A stretch of 64,000 nucleotides of DNA, taken from the NCBI GenBank assembly GCA_002215645.1, contig NGFI01000010.1, forward strand, positions 84,740-148,739, written 5' to 3'. This document shows positions 42,803 to 54,301 of the stretch, in pieces (positions within the stretch are counted from its first letter, which is position 1; the number at the start of each line of letters is the position of its first letter). This stretch comes from Gemmatimonadetes bacterium 2013_60CM_65_52. Lineage in GTDB: Bacteria > Gemmatimonadota > Gemmatimonadetes > Gemmatimonadales > Gemmatimonadaceae. Both the position numbers and the translations under genes were made by a program. Under the pieces are notes generated by a model. It ran no database searches. It had not been told where the DNA came from and worked only from the letters and a program-made list of their open reading frames with translations.

Positions 42803-43457
42803 TCACGCTCAGAATGTCGTCGCGAGCCGACAATGCCTCGGAGGCGACCTCGAACTGTCGTGACGGTCCGGAGAGCTTGAGCTCGAACGTCCGGTCCTCC
42901 GGGTGGTCGTACATGCGATCCTCGAGGATGGTGATGCCGTGCGTCTTCAGCGCCGCCGTCACGGTGCTCAGCGATGTGCCCGGGCGCGCCCGAATGGTAG
43001 CCCCTGCCACACGGCGCGCACGACGAACCCACCGCTCGAGGCCGCCCAACCCCGCCAGAACGAATGTCACCAGAAGAGTCGCTCCCACGCCTTCGATAAA
43101 GAGTCCGGCGCCGAGCGTCATGCCGATGGCGGCAACGACCCAGATCGTCGCGGCAGACGTGAGGCCCATGACCGTGCCCTGCGCCTGCATGATCGTACCG
43201 GCGCCGAGAAATCCGACGCCCGTGACGATTTGCGCGGCGATGCGCGATGGGTCGCCGATGCGCTGCCCCTCCACGATGCCGATACGAACGGAGAGATCCA
43301 TGAGCAATGCGGCGCCGACGCAGATGAGAATGTTGGTGCGAAGCCCTGCGGGTTTGCCCGCGAGCTCGCGCTCGAAGCCGACCGTGCCTCCCATGAGGGC
43401 GGCCAGCAAGAGCTTGACGAGGAGATCGATGCGCAGCGTGCGCACGACCTCCATCAT
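42792..43457 (-). CDS. MgtC/SapB family membrane protein
   Basis: 221 residues: four or five helices in the first about 150, starting LLVKLLLAALMGGTVGFERE and including GAALLMDLSVRIG and RIAAQIVTGVGFLGAGTIMQ, then a soluble ACT-like C-terminal domain. MgtC proteins affect magnesium or membrane-potential homeostasis. Two consecutive ATG codons mark the start. It is 66 bases downstream of the zinc-ribbon gene. Confidence 0.88.
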   Translation of the reverse strand: MMEVVRTLRIDLLVKLLLAALMGGTVGFERELAGKPAGLRTNILICVGAALLMDLSVRIGIVEGQRIGDPSRIAAQIVTGVGFLGAGTIMQAQGTVMGLTSAATIWVVAAIGMTLGAGLFIEGVGATLLVTFVLAGLGGLERWVRRARRVAGATIRARPGTSLSTVTAALKTHGITILEDRMYDHPEDRTFELKLSGPSRQFEVASEALSARDDILSVNVD

Positions 43458-43523
43458 CTGGGGCGACGGAGTCAGGTGTTGCGCGGCGGGGTCGAGAATG
43501 GCGAGCTCCCGCCCGCCGCCGGC

Positions 43524-43781
43524 TCAGAGCAGACCGAGGTCGCGCACGTCGTCTCGCGTGGTGTCCGGCGAGCTGTCGCCGTACGCCATGCTGCGCGCTT
43601 GTGCCTCGAGCGCATCGATTGCCGCGTCGTCGGGCTCGGTTGGGGTGGCAAATGTCCGGAACACGGTTCCTGCGCACTGGTCACAGGACAGCGTCGCGGG
43701 CACGTCATGCGTGAAGAATCGTTCCTTGCCGCAGGTCAGACATACCAGCGTGACAACGCCCTTCGGCCCGTTCCGGCTCAT
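43524..43781 (-). CDS. Small zinc-ribbon protein
   Basis: 85 residues with four cysteines spaced CxxC-15-CxxC (C14, C17, C33, C36), typical of a rubredoxin-like zinc ribbon, followed by an acidic tail rich in Asp. Not assigned to a family. The start at ATG 43781 lies inside the end of the previous gene (77-base overlap in another frame), discussed as a possible frameshift there. Confidence 0.6.
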   Translation of the reverse strand: MSRNGPKGVVTLVCLTCGKERFFTHDVPATLSCDQCAGTVFRTFATPTEPDDAAIDALEAQARSMAYGDSSPDTTRDDVRDLGLL

Positions 43782-44421
43782 GGCTCACTCCACTCGAGAG
43801 CACGGCATTGATGCAAGACCCATGCGGAACGACATCCGGATGATGATCGGCGAGTTCACGGTGCCTAACATGAGGCCGCCGGCCGTTCTTCGCCAGCGAG
43901 GGTGCCCACTCGCGTGGATCCGTCCGGCTGATGGCATAATCGCACAGGCCCTGCGCGGCGAGAAGCGCGCCCCAAAGACTCGTGACGATGAAGCGCTGGC
44001 GTCGGTTCCACGCCATGGCATGCGCGTAGTCCAGACAGGCGACGCTGACGACGAGCGCCTCGATCACGAAATCGAGCAGAGGAATGTGATAGACGTCCAG
44101 CCCGATGAGTGGAGAGAGGCCGATGATCGGCTTGAGCCCCGTGACGAGGTCCAGGGGCCAGTGCGACAGCCACGCCAGCGCCACCATCAGGGCCCCACGT
44201 CCGGGGACGAACGCGCGATACAGGACCGCGGCGAGGGTTGCTCCGATCACGATGGCGGGGATGGAATGCGTGAGCGGCGCCACGCCGGATCGCGGGTGCG
44301 GCATCATCAGCACGGTCTCGATCCAGTCCGGTCCGTAGCTCGCAAGCGTGAGCGCGAGGATCGGTACGTCGGGTCGTCGCGCCCTGATGGCGAGCGCGAT
44401 GGCGGCGTGGCCTATGTACAC
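43705..44421 (-). CDS. Metal-dependent hydrolase-like membrane protein
   Basis: 238 residues from GTG 44421. Several helices and conserved His/Asp residues (YIGHAAIALAI, LTHSIPAIV, WLSHWPLDLV, LDVYHIPLLDFV) match the YdjM/DUF457-like family of membrane metal-dependent hydrolases. The last about 55 residues, rich in His, Arg and Pro, look unlike the rest and overlap the zinc-ribbon gene. A frameshift near 43870-43900 would end the protein at 43785 with a more protein-like tail, so the C-terminus is doubtful. Confidence 0.7.
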   Translation of the reverse strand: MYIGHAAIALAIRARRPDVPILALTLASYGPDWIETVLMMPHPRSGVAPLTHSIPAIVIGATLAAVLYRAFVPGRGALMVALAWLSHWPLDLVTGLKPIIGLSPLIGLDVYHIPLLDFVIEALVVSVACLDYAHAMAWNRRQRFIVTSLWGALLAAQGLCDYAISRTDPREWAPSLAKNGRRPHVRHRELADHHPDVVPHGSCINAVLSSGVSHEPERAEGRCHAGMSDLRQGTILHA

Positions 44422-44422
44422 G

Positions 44423-44557
44423 TCAACGCGAACGGCGCAGCAGTCGATCCGCCACGGCCAGGAACGTGGCGGGCAGCGCAAGCATCAACGCAATGTGATA
44501 CCACGCGAGCGTCCAGCGATTGCCATGCAGAAACGGAATGAGCGTGTCGAGCAGCAT
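44423..44557 (-). CDS. Small membrane protein (44 aa)
   Basis: A short ORF starting MLLDTLIPFL, with WYHIALMLALPATFLAVADR as a likely single membrane helix and a basic end. It starts one base from the trpS stop and its stop lies 1 base upstream of the hydrolase-like gene's GTG, a tight arrangement that supports real translation. The family is unknown. Confidence 0.5.
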   Translation of the reverse strand: MLLDTLIPFLHGNRWTLAWYHIALMLALPATFLAVADRLLRRSR

Positions 44558-45538
44558 TTACGCGAAACCCATTCTGTCCCGTACCACGCGCATCGTCTCC
44601 TGTGCGATGTCGCGGCACCTTCGGGCCGCAGTGGCCAACGCGTCATCGATGCGTCCGGGCTCGCGCCGCAATGATTCTGCGCGCGCGCGAATCGGCACCA
44701 GTTCCGTCTCGATCGAGTCCGCGAGCACGCGCTTGCAGTCGACGCATCCCCAGCCCGCGGTCGTGCATTGCGTCGCGACGTGCGTCACGGTGTCGGCGGC
44801 ACTGAACGCCTTGTGGAGGTGATAGATGTTGCAGACCTCGGGCGTCCCGGGGTCCGTGCGCTTGATGCGCTTCGGGTCCGTGACGGCGGGCCGCAGCTTC
44901 GCCCAGATCTCCTCCGGCGACTCGAGCAGTCCGATGGTGTTACCCATGGACTTGGACATCTTCGCCTGTCCGTCGAGCCCCATGATACGGCGCGTGGGCG
45001 TCAGCAGCGGCTGCGGCTCCGGGAAATAGTCGCCGTCGGAAGAGAACTGCGCGTTCCAGCGGCGCGCAATGACACGCGAGAGCTCGAGATGTTGAAGCTG
45101 ATCGTCGCCGACCGGCACACGGTCGGCAAGATAGAGCAGAATGTCCGCGGCCTGGAGAATCGGATAGTTGAGCAGTCCGGCGCTCACGCTCTCCTGCTTC
45201 TGCGCCTTGTCCTTGAACTGCGTCTGTCGCTCCAGCTCGCCCACCGGGGTGACGGTGTTGAAGATCCACGCGAGCTCGGTATGTTCCGGCACGTCGGACT
45301 GCACGAATACGGTGCACCGGTCCGGATCCAGTCCGGCGGCAAGCAGGCCAAGCGCCATGTCGCGGCGACGCTGCCGGAGCAGCGCCGGGTCGTACGCGAC
45401 GACGATGGCGTGGTAGTCGACGATGCAGAAGAACGACTCGGCCGTTCCCTGCAGCGCCACCCAGTTCTTCACCGCACCGAGGTAGTTTCCAATGTGGAGC
45501 TCCCCGGACGGCTGGATTCCGCTGAAGATGCGTGCCAT
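44558..45538 (-). CDS. trpS: Tryptophanyl-tRNA synthetase
   Basis: 326 residues from ATG 45538. Class I signature SGELHIGNYLGA (HIGH box), AKMSKSMGNTI (KMSKS box) and RQTQFKDKAQKQ. The residues in a 12-residue longer frame upstream are not family-like, so the shorter start is used. It is divergent from the inositol-phosphatase-family gene, only 12 bases apart start to start. Confidence 0.96.
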   Translation of the reverse strand: MARIFSGIQPSGELHIGNYLGAVKNWVALQGTAESFFCIVDYHAIVVAYDPALLRQRRRDMALGLLAAGLDPDRCTVFVQSDVPEHTELAWIFNTVTPVGELERQTQFKDKAQKQESVSAGLLNYPILQAADILLYLADRVPVGDDQLQHLELSRVIARRWNAQFSSDGDYFPEPQPLLTPTRRIMGLDGQAKMSKSMGNTIGLLESPEEIWAKLRPAVTDPKRIKRTDPGTPEVCNIYHLHKAFSAADTVTHVATQCTTAGWGCVDCKRVLADSIETELVPIRARAESLRREPGRIDDALATAARRCRDIAQETMRVVRDRMGFA

Positions 45539-45550
45539 CCCCGGAACGTA

Positions 45551-46396
45551 ATGAGCGCGTCGCGGGCCAAGCAAGCAAACGAGGACTCGGTGTCGTCCAT
45601 TACAGACAGGGATCGCCGCGCGCTGCTCGCCACGTGCGTCTCCGCCACGACCAGATCGGCGGAAGTCATCCGCGACGGCGCGTCACGCGTCGCCACGCTC
45701 GCATGGGAATCGAAGGGCAGCTTCGACTTCGTGAGCGAAGTCGATCGCGCGAGCGAGACCGCATTGGCACGGATCATCGCCTCGCGTCACCCGGAGGCCG
45801 TGCTCGTCGCGGAGGAGGGATCGCCCAATGCGTCCGCGTCACGCGGGCTCGTGTTCGTCGCCGATCCGCTCGACGGAACGACGAACTTTCTCCACGGCGT
45901 GCCGTGGTACGCCGTCTCGATTGCCGCGCTCGTGGACGGTGAGCTCCAGGCGGGCGCGGTCATCAATGCCGCGACGGGCGAGCTCTTTACGGCGACGGCG
46001 GGCGGTGGCGCGCGTCGCGCCGGCGCACCGATTCACGTGAGTCAGGAGACGGATCCGTCGCGCGCGCTGATTGCAACCGGGTTTCCATTCTCGCGTGATG
46101 ACGAGATCGCCGAGTACGTGCCGATGCTGCCCGCCATCATGAGCGCCACCGCGGGTATTCGTCGTTTCGGCGCGGCGGCGCTGGACCTCGCGTGCGTGGC
46201 CGCGGGACGGTTCGATGCGTTCTTCGAGCTGCGGCTCAATGCCTGGGATCTCGCGGCAGGCACGTTGCTCATTCGCGAAGCCGGCGGCATCGTCACCACG
46301 ATGGACGGCGCTCTGGCGGACGTTCGTGAGTCGTCGCTGCTCGCCGGGAGTCCCTCAATGCACGCATGGCTGCTGCGAACGTTGCGCGCCGCATGA
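45551..46396 (+). CDS. Inositol monophosphatase-family protein
   Basis: 281 residues. Metal-binding motifs: Glu pair E88-E89 in VAEEGSP, DPLDGT (105-110) and WDLAAGTLLIREAGG. These enzymes cleave inositol phosphates, fructose-1,6-bisphosphate or 3'-phosphoadenosine-5'-phosphate; which is unclear. ATG 45551 is given; GTG 45590 is a possible later start that would leave more room for promoters. Confidence 0.88.
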   Translation: MSASRAKQANEDSVSSITDRDRRALLATCVSATTRSAEVIRDGASRVATLAWESKGSFDFVSEVDRASETALARIIASRHPEAVLVAEEGSPNASASRGLVFVADPLDGTTNFLHGVPWYAVSIAALVDGELQAGAVINAATGELFTATAGGGARRAGAPIHVSQETDPSRALIATGFPFSRDDEIAEYVPMLPAIMSATAGIRRFGAAALDLACVAAGRFDAFFELRLNAWDLAAGTLLIREAGGIVTTMDGALADVRESSLLAGSPSMHAWLLRTLRAA

Positions 46397-46439
46397 CGCC
46401 TCGCCGACAGAATCGTCCTGCTCCATCTTCATTGCTGCC

Positions 46440-47960
46440 ATGAAGCTCATCGAGTGCGTTCCGAACTTCTCCGAAGGCCGCCGCCCCGAAGTCGTCGCGG
46501 CCATTCGCGACGCCATCGCGGCGGTCGACGGCGCGCGCGTGCTCGACGCCAGCGCCGACGCGAGCCATAACCGCTGTGTCATCACGTTCGTCGCGCCCAT
46601 TGAACAGGTCGTCGTAGCGGCGTTCGAGGGCATCCGCACCGCGCGCGACCTGATCGATCTCACACAGCACAAGGGCGAGCATCCGCGCATGGGTGCAACC
46701 GACGTCGTGCCGTTCATTCCGCTCGAGGGCTCGACGATGGAGGACTGCATCGCACTCGCGCGGGAGCTCGGCGAGCGCGTCGGTCGAGAGCTCGGCATCC
46801 CCGTGTTTCTATATGAGCGCGCCGCTACGCGCCCCGATCGCGAAAATCTGGCCGACGTGCGGCGCGGCGAGTTCGAGGGCATCCGCGCGGACATCGGCGC
46901 CACGCCGCAGCGGACGCCGGACTTCGGCCCCGCGAAGGTGCATCCCACCGCCGGCGCGGTGGCCATCGGTGCCCGCCCGTTTCTCGTGGCGTACAACGTC
47001 TATCTGGGTGCCGCGTCCAACCTTCCGGTCGCGAAGGACGTCGCGAGAGCCGTCCGCGGCTCGGCCGGCGGACTGCGCTACGTGAAAGGACTGGCCTTCG
47101 AGGTGGACGGACAGGCGCAGGTCTCCATGAACCTCGTGGATACCGAGAAGACGCCACTGCACCAGGCGTACGATGCGGTGACGATGGAGGCCGAGGCACG
47201 AGGCGTCACGCCGACGTGGAGCGAGATCGTCGGCTTGGTTCCGGAGCGCGTGTTGTTCGAGGCCGCCGCGCGCCACCTGCGACTGCGCAACTTCTCGCCC
47301 GACATGGTGCTCGAGCACAAGGTCCGCACGGCCGTTGCCGGAGGCGAGTCGTTGAGCGGCTTTCTGGGCGCACTGGCGTCATCGACACCGGCGCCAGGCG
47401 GCGGAAGCGTGGCCGCGCTCATTGGCGCGCTCGGCGCCGCATTGGCGCAGATGGTTGCGGGGCTGACGATGGGAAAAAAGAAATACGCCGCGGTGGACGC
47501 CGACATGCGCGAAACCGCCATTCGTGCAGCGGCGCTTGGCAACACGCTCAGCGCGCTCGTCGCGCGGGACGCGGCGGCGTACAACATGGTGTCGGCGGCA
47601 TACAAGCTCCCTGCTGAATCCGACAGTCAGAAAGCGGCAAGGGCTCGTCAGATCGACGAAGCGCTCCTCTACGCCACTGAGGTACCCCTCGAGACCGCGC
47701 GCGCGTGCGCCGATGTCGCCGAGCTGGCGCTCTTTGTGGCCGAAAAGGGCAACATCAACGCGGCGAGCGACGCCGGCGTCGCAGCACTCGCCGCGGAGGC
47801 CGGTTGCCTCGGCGCGGCGTTCAACGTGCGCATCAACATCGGCAACATGTCAGATCGGGAGAACGCGGCCGCGCTTGGCGAAACAGCAAAGGCCCATGTC
47901 GAGCGAGCTCGCAGCGCCGCACGCAAGGCACTGGAGCTCGTCGACAAGGCGATCCCATAG
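46440..47960 (+). CDS. Bifunctional glutamate formimidoyltransferase / formimidoyl-THF cyclodeaminase
   Basis: 506 residues. N-terminal transferase (about 1-300) with ECVPNFSEGR and the active-site region QHKGEHPRMGATDVVPF; C-terminal cyclodeaminase (about 320-506) with SSTPAPGGGSVAALIGALG and GNINAASDAGVAALAAEAG. It passes the formimino group from formiminoglutamate (from His) to tetrahydrofolate and deaminates it. The two activities are often separate genes in bacteria. No hut genes are adjacent, so it may serve folate one-carbon supply. ATG 46440. Confidence 0.93.
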   Translation: MKLIECVPNFSEGRRPEVVAAIRDAIAAVDGARVLDASADASHNRCVITFVAPIEQVVVAAFEGIRTARDLIDLTQHKGEHPRMGATDVVPFIPLEGSTMEDCIALARELGERVGRELGIPVFLYERAATRPDRENLADVRRGEFEGIRADIGATPQRTPDFGPAKVHPTAGAVAIGARPFLVAYNVYLGAASNLPVAKDVARAVRGSAGGLRYVKGLAFEVDGQAQVSMNLVDTEKTPLHQAYDAVTMEAEARGVTPTWSEIVGLVPERVLFEAAARHLRLRNFSPDMVLEHKVRTAVAGGESLSGFLGALASSTPAPGGGSVAALIGALGAALAQMVAGLTMGKKKYAAVDADMRETAIRAAALGNTLSALVARDAAAYNMVSAAYKLPAESDSQKAARARQIDEALLYATEVPLETARACADVAELALFVAEKGNINAASDAGVAALAAEAGCLGAAFNVRINIGNMSDRENAAALGETAKAHVERARSAARKALELVDKAIP

Positions 47961-47964
47961 GCGA

Positions 47965-50769
<2,805 letters not shown>

Positions 50770-50827
50770 CGAGCGTCCTCGACAGATGGTGGGAGATCGT
50801 TTCGGAGAAGAACGTATGTGCTGGGAG

Positions 50828-50848
50828 ATTCGTTGGGCCGCAACGAAT
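50828..50848. repeat. 21-base palindrome upstream of the M14 peptidase
   Basis: ATTCGTTG, five bases, then CAACGAAT: an 8-bp perfect stem located 59-79 bases ahead of the peptidase start. Could be an operator or mRNA hairpin. Confidence 0.45.
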
Positions 50849-50900
50849 TGAGGTGCCGCTCAGGTTGTTCGCGCGTTTGCGAGAACAGCAGTTGAAATGC

Positions 50901-50978
50901 ACCACAGAGGACACAGAGCCCACGGAGAAACTACGAAAGGACTCAGTAGTTCTCTGTGCGCTCTGTGTCCTCTGTGGT
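50901..50978. repeat. Long inverted repeat with ACCACAGAGGACACAGAG arms
   Basis: The left arm (50901-50933) and the reverse complement of the right arm (50947-50978) share 18 identical outer bases ACCACAGAGGACACAGAG and are similar further inward. A 13-base loop separates them. It follows the map stop on the minus strand, so it could end the ribosomal transcript. The arm sequence, known to me as a frequent intergenic repeat in environmental bacteria, suggests a mobile short repeat. Confidence 0.7.
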
Positions 50979-51043
50979 TGATGTGCAGTTCTCTTTGGGT
51001 CTCTGTGGTATCAGCCACGGACCGACTGCGTGAGCGCTCCAGC

Positions 51044-51796
51044 TTACGCGGCCGTTAGCACACGATTCCCGGAGTCCGTAATCGCGACCGTATGCTCGAA
51101 GTGCGCCGACCGCGAGCCGTCCACGGTCACGATCGTCCACTTGTCCGGCATCGTGCGCGTGGCTGGCCCACCGATGTTCACCATGGGCTCTATGGCCAGT
51201 GTTAGGCCTGGGACGAGCTTCAAGCCGCGCTTCGGCTTGCCGTAGTTGGGAACCTGCGGCTCCTCGTGAAACTCCACGCCGATGCCGTGGCCCACGAGGT
51301 CGCGGACGACGCTGAATCCGGCGTCCTCCACCACATGCTGCACCGCGGCGCCGATGTCCCCGAGATGGTTGCCCGGCACCGCCGCCGCAATGCCCGCCGC
51401 CAGCGAGCGCTCGGTAATCTCGAGCAGTCGGCTCGTCACGTCGTCCACCCGCCCCACCGGCACCGTGGTCGCCGAATCCGTGAAGTAGCCCTCGAAGCCG
51501 ACGCCGACGTCGATGGAGATGATGTCCCCTTCCCTGAGCACGCGCTTCTTGGACGGAATGCCGTGCACGATCTCCTGGTTGATGGAGGTGCACAGCGTGC
51601 CCGGAAAGCCGTATAACCCCTTGAACGCGGGCGTGGCGCCGGCATGGCTGCGGATGAACTCCTCCGCAATCTGATCCAGTTGCTGGGTGGACACCCCCGC
51701 GCGCACCTCGCGGCGCAGCAACTGCACCGTCGCCGCGAGAATTCTCCCTCCCTCGGCCATGAGCTCGATCTCACGCGTGCTCTTGAGCTGGATCAC
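51044..51796 (-). CDS. map: Methionine aminopeptidase
   Basis: 250 residues. Metal ligands: two Asp in ISIDVGVGFEGYFTDSA, His in VGHGIGVEFHEEP, Glu in AIEPMVNIG and Glu in HFEHTVAIT. It removes initiator Met from new proteins. GTG 51796 gives a family-like start (IQLKSTREIELM) and has AGAGG just upstream; a TTG at 51817 overlapping adk's stop is a possible alternative. It is the last gene of this ribosomal cluster. Confidence 0.95.
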   Translation of the reverse strand: MIQLKSTREIELMAEGGRILAATVQLLRREVRAGVSTQQLDQIAEEFIRSHAGATPAFKGLYGFPGTLCTSINQEIVHGIPSKKRVLREGDIISIDVGVGFEGYFTDSATTVPVGRVDDVTSRLLEITERSLAAGIAAAVPGNHLGDIGAAVQHVVEDAGFSVVRDLVGHGIGVEFHEEPQVPNYGKPKRGLKLVPGLTLAIEPMVNIGGPATRTMPDKWTIVTVDGSRSAHFEHTVAITDSGNRVLTAA

Positions 51797-51813
51797 GTCG
51801 CCTCTGGTGTCCT

Positions 51814-52449
51814 TCAAGCCGCGAGCGCACCGAGCGCGCGCGCCGTCACGTCCTGCACCGATCCGACGGCATCGATCTTTGCCACCTTCGTGCCGTGCTC
51901 ACGATACCAATTCAGTACGGGGGCCGTCTGGCGCTCGTACACCTCGAGACGATTTCGGACCGCCGCGGGCTCATCGTCCTTCCGGCGGACCAGCACCCCG
52001 TCTCCCTTGTCGCACGGCGTTCCGGCCTCTCGTCCCGTGTAGGGCGTCTGACACCGTTCGCAGACCGTGCGGCTGCCGAGACGGCGGACGATCTCGTCGT
52101 CGTCGATCTCGAAGCATAGCACCGCGTCCACCGTTCGACCCAGCTGAGCGCACACCTCGGCGAGACCCTCGGCCTGCGGGATGGTGCGGACGACGCCGTC
52201 CAGCAGCACGCCGCCCGCCGCGCGCGGCTCGCTCAACGCCTGCTTGATGATGCCCATGATGACGGCATCCGGCACGAGATCTCCCCGGTCCATGTATCCC
52301 TTGGCCTCGAGGCCCAGCGCCGTGCCCGCGCGAATGGCCGCGCGAAGCTCGTCACCCGTGGAAAGGGTCGGAACGCCAAGCGCCGCTGCGAGCAGCGGCG
52401 CTTGGGTTCCCTTTCCGGCCCCTGGCTTTCCGAAAAGTACGATGATCAT
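51814..52449 (-). CDS. adk: Adenylate kinase
   Basis: 211 residues. P-loop GKPGAGKGTQ, NMP-binding region with LSTGDELRAA, and the LID with three Cys (CERC, then a later C followed by acidic residues), the zinc-binding type. It balances AMP, ADP and ATP. The order secY-adk-map is the classic spc arrangement. Confidence 0.96.
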   Translation of the reverse strand: MIIVLFGKPGAGKGTQAPLLAAALGVPTLSTGDELRAAIRAGTALGLEAKGYMDRGDLVPDAVIMGIIKQALSEPRAAGGVLLDGVVRTIPQAEGLAEVCAQLGRTVDAVLCFEIDDDEIVRRLGSRTVCERCQTPYTGREAGTPCDKGDGVLVRRKDDEPAAVRNRLEVYERQTAPVLNWYREHGTKVAKIDAVGSVQDVTARALGALAA

Positions 52450-52465
52450 GTCGAATGGCGAGGGA

Positions 52466-53818
52466 TCAGAATCCCGCGGGTCCCGGCTGCTGGCGTCCGC
52501 GGATCTTCAGCTTGCCCTTCTTCATGAAGCCGTCGTACTTCCGCAGCAGAAGATGCTGCTGCATCTGCGCCAGCGTATCGAGCGCGACACCGACCACGAT
52601 GAGCAGCGACGTTCCGCCGAACGACACGGACTGCGGCACGTTCATCGTCCGGGAGATGGCTACCGGCAACAGCGCGATGGCCGTCAGGAACAGCGCCCCC
52701 GGCAGCGTGATGCGCGACACCACCTGGTCGATGTACTCCGCGGTCTTCGCACCCGGCTTCACGCCCGGAATGAACCCGCCCTGCTTCTTCAGGTTCTCCG
52801 CCAGGTCGATGGGGTTGAAAATGATCGACGTGTAGAAGTACGTGAAGAACAGGATCAGCACCGCCGACAGCAGCAGGTACCACACCGTGCCCGGCGCGAA
52901 CAGATCGGCAACGCGCTGCGCCGTGGCGTTGTGAAAGAACTGCGCAAATGCGCCCGGGACCACGATGATGGACTGCGCGAACACGATGGGCATGACGCCC
53001 GCCGTATTGATGCGCAGCGGGATGAAACTTCGCGCGGCTTCGCGCATGCGTCCCCTCGCCATCGTGCGCTGCGGGATCTGGATGAGGATGCGGCGCGCCG
53101 CCATCGTGATGGTCACCACGCCGGCCACGACCGCGACCATCAACACCCCGAGGACGAGCAACGAGAACGTGCCGATCGCGCCCGTGGTCACGAACCCGTA
53201 CACCGTGCCGATGCCTGGCCAGATGCGCTCGACGATGGAGAAGAAGATGAGGAGACTCGCCCCATTGCCGAGACCGCGCTCGGTGATCTGTTCACCCAGC
53301 CACATCACGAACAACGCGCCCGTGGTGAGGAAGAACACCATCTGAAGCCGGAAGCCCAGACCCGGCGACGCGATCGCTCCCTGAAGCGATTCGGTGAAGA
53401 GCGCGAACCCCCACGCCTGCACCGCAGCCAGGAACACCGTGGCGTAGCGTGTCCACTGATTGATCCGCTTCCTGCCTTCCTCGTCCTTCTGCATCTTCTC
53501 GACCTGCGGCACGACCGCGCCGGCGATCTGCACGAAGATGCTCGCCGAGATGTACGGCATGATGCCGAGCGCGAACACGGTCGCGCGCGACAACTGGCCG
53601 CCCGTGAACAGGTCGTACAGGCCGAGCAGCCCTCCTCCTCCGCTCTTCGACTGATTGGCAAAGAAGTCCTGAAGGGCCAGGACGTCCACGCCCGGCGCCG
53701 TGACGTGCGCGCCAAGCCGGTAAATGAACAGACAGAGGAGCGTGAAGAGGATCTTGTCCTTCAGCTCCGGCGTCCGGAACACACTCGACACCGCCGCGGC
53801 GGCATTGCTCTGTGCCAT
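52466..53818 (-). CDS. secY: Preprotein translocase subunit SecY
   Basis: 450 residues with ten membrane helices: helix 1 follows LKDKILFTLLCLFIYRLGAH; conserved MPYISASIFVQI and the cytosolic loop and helix region with NPIDLAENLKKQGGFIPGVK are visible. It is the channel-forming core for exported and membrane proteins. It is 22 bases after the L15 stop. Confidence 0.97.
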   Translation of the reverse strand: MAQSNAAAAVSSVFRTPELKDKILFTLLCLFIYRLGAHVTAPGVDVLALQDFFANQSKSGGGGLLGLYDLFTGGQLSRATVFALGIMPYISASIFVQIAGAVVPQVEKMQKDEEGRKRINQWTRYATVFLAAVQAWGFALFTESLQGAIASPGLGFRLQMVFFLTTGALFVMWLGEQITERGLGNGASLLIFFSIVERIWPGIGTVYGFVTTGAIGTFSLLVLGVLMVAVVAGVVTITMAARRILIQIPQRTMARGRMREAARSFIPLRINTAGVMPIVFAQSIIVVPGAFAQFFHNATAQRVADLFAPGTVWYLLLSAVLILFFTYFYTSIIFNPIDLAENLKKQGGFIPGVKPGAKTAEYIDQVVSRITLPGALFLTAIALLPVAISRTMNVPQSVSFGGTSLLIVVGVALDTLAQMQQHLLLRKYDGFMKKGKLKIRGRQQPGPAGF

Positions 53819-53840
53819 GATGACTCCTGGTGGTCCGGCG

Positions 53841-54296
53841 TTACTCCTCGACGCGTCCGCCGGCGGCGAGAATCGCCTCGCGCGCTTTCGCGCTCACCTT
53901 GAGACCGCGCACCGTCACCGCACTCGAGACCGCGCCGTTCGCGAGCACCTTTACCGGGCCGCTCCGCTTCACGAGTCCCGCCGCGCGCAACGAGTCGCCC
54001 GTCACCTCGCCGTCGATCGACGCAAGCTGATCGAGACGGATGACATTCGACTCCTCGCGGAACGGATTCGTGAAACCGCGCTTCGGCAGCCGGCGCGTGA
54101 GCGGCATCTGGCCGCCCTCGAACTGCGGCTTGCCGCCACCGGGACCGTGATGTCCCGCGCGGGCCTTGATTCCCTTGTGGCCCTTGCCCGACGTCTTGCC
54201 CGTTCCGGAGCCCGGACCGCGTCCCAGACGCTTGCGGTCGCGGTTGCTGCCCGGGGCGGGCGAGAGGTTGTGCAGGCCGATCTTCTCCGTGGCCAC
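53841..54296 (-). CDS. rplO: 50S ribosomal protein L15
   Basis: 151 residues. Gly/Lys-rich N-terminus with GLHNLSPAPGSNRDRKRLGR and GPGSGTGKTSGKGHKGIKAR, then RRLPKRGFTNPF. The start is set at GTG 54296, with GAGGAG eight bases upstream; an in-frame extension upstream lies inside L30. Confidence 0.95.
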   Translation of the reverse strand: MATEKIGLHNLSPAPGSNRDRKRLGRGPGSGTGKTSGKGHKGIKARAGHHGPGGGKPQFEGGQMPLTRRLPKRGFTNPFREESNVIRLDQLASIDGEVTGDSLRAAGLVKRSGPVKVLANGAVSSAVTVRGLKVSAKAREAILAAGGRVEE

Positions 54297-54301
54297 TGTC
54301 T

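Larger units (their letters stand above)
50770..51043. other. Intergenic region between map and the M14 peptidase
   Basis: 274 bases without a convincing gene. It has a 21-base palindrome at 50828-50848 and a long inverted repeat at 50901-50978. The peptidase promoter must also be here but is not recognised. Confidence 0.6.

Noticed and set aside
50901..50978. End of an insertion sequence
   Set aside because: No transposase or target duplication is present; it is a stand-alone inverted repeat.
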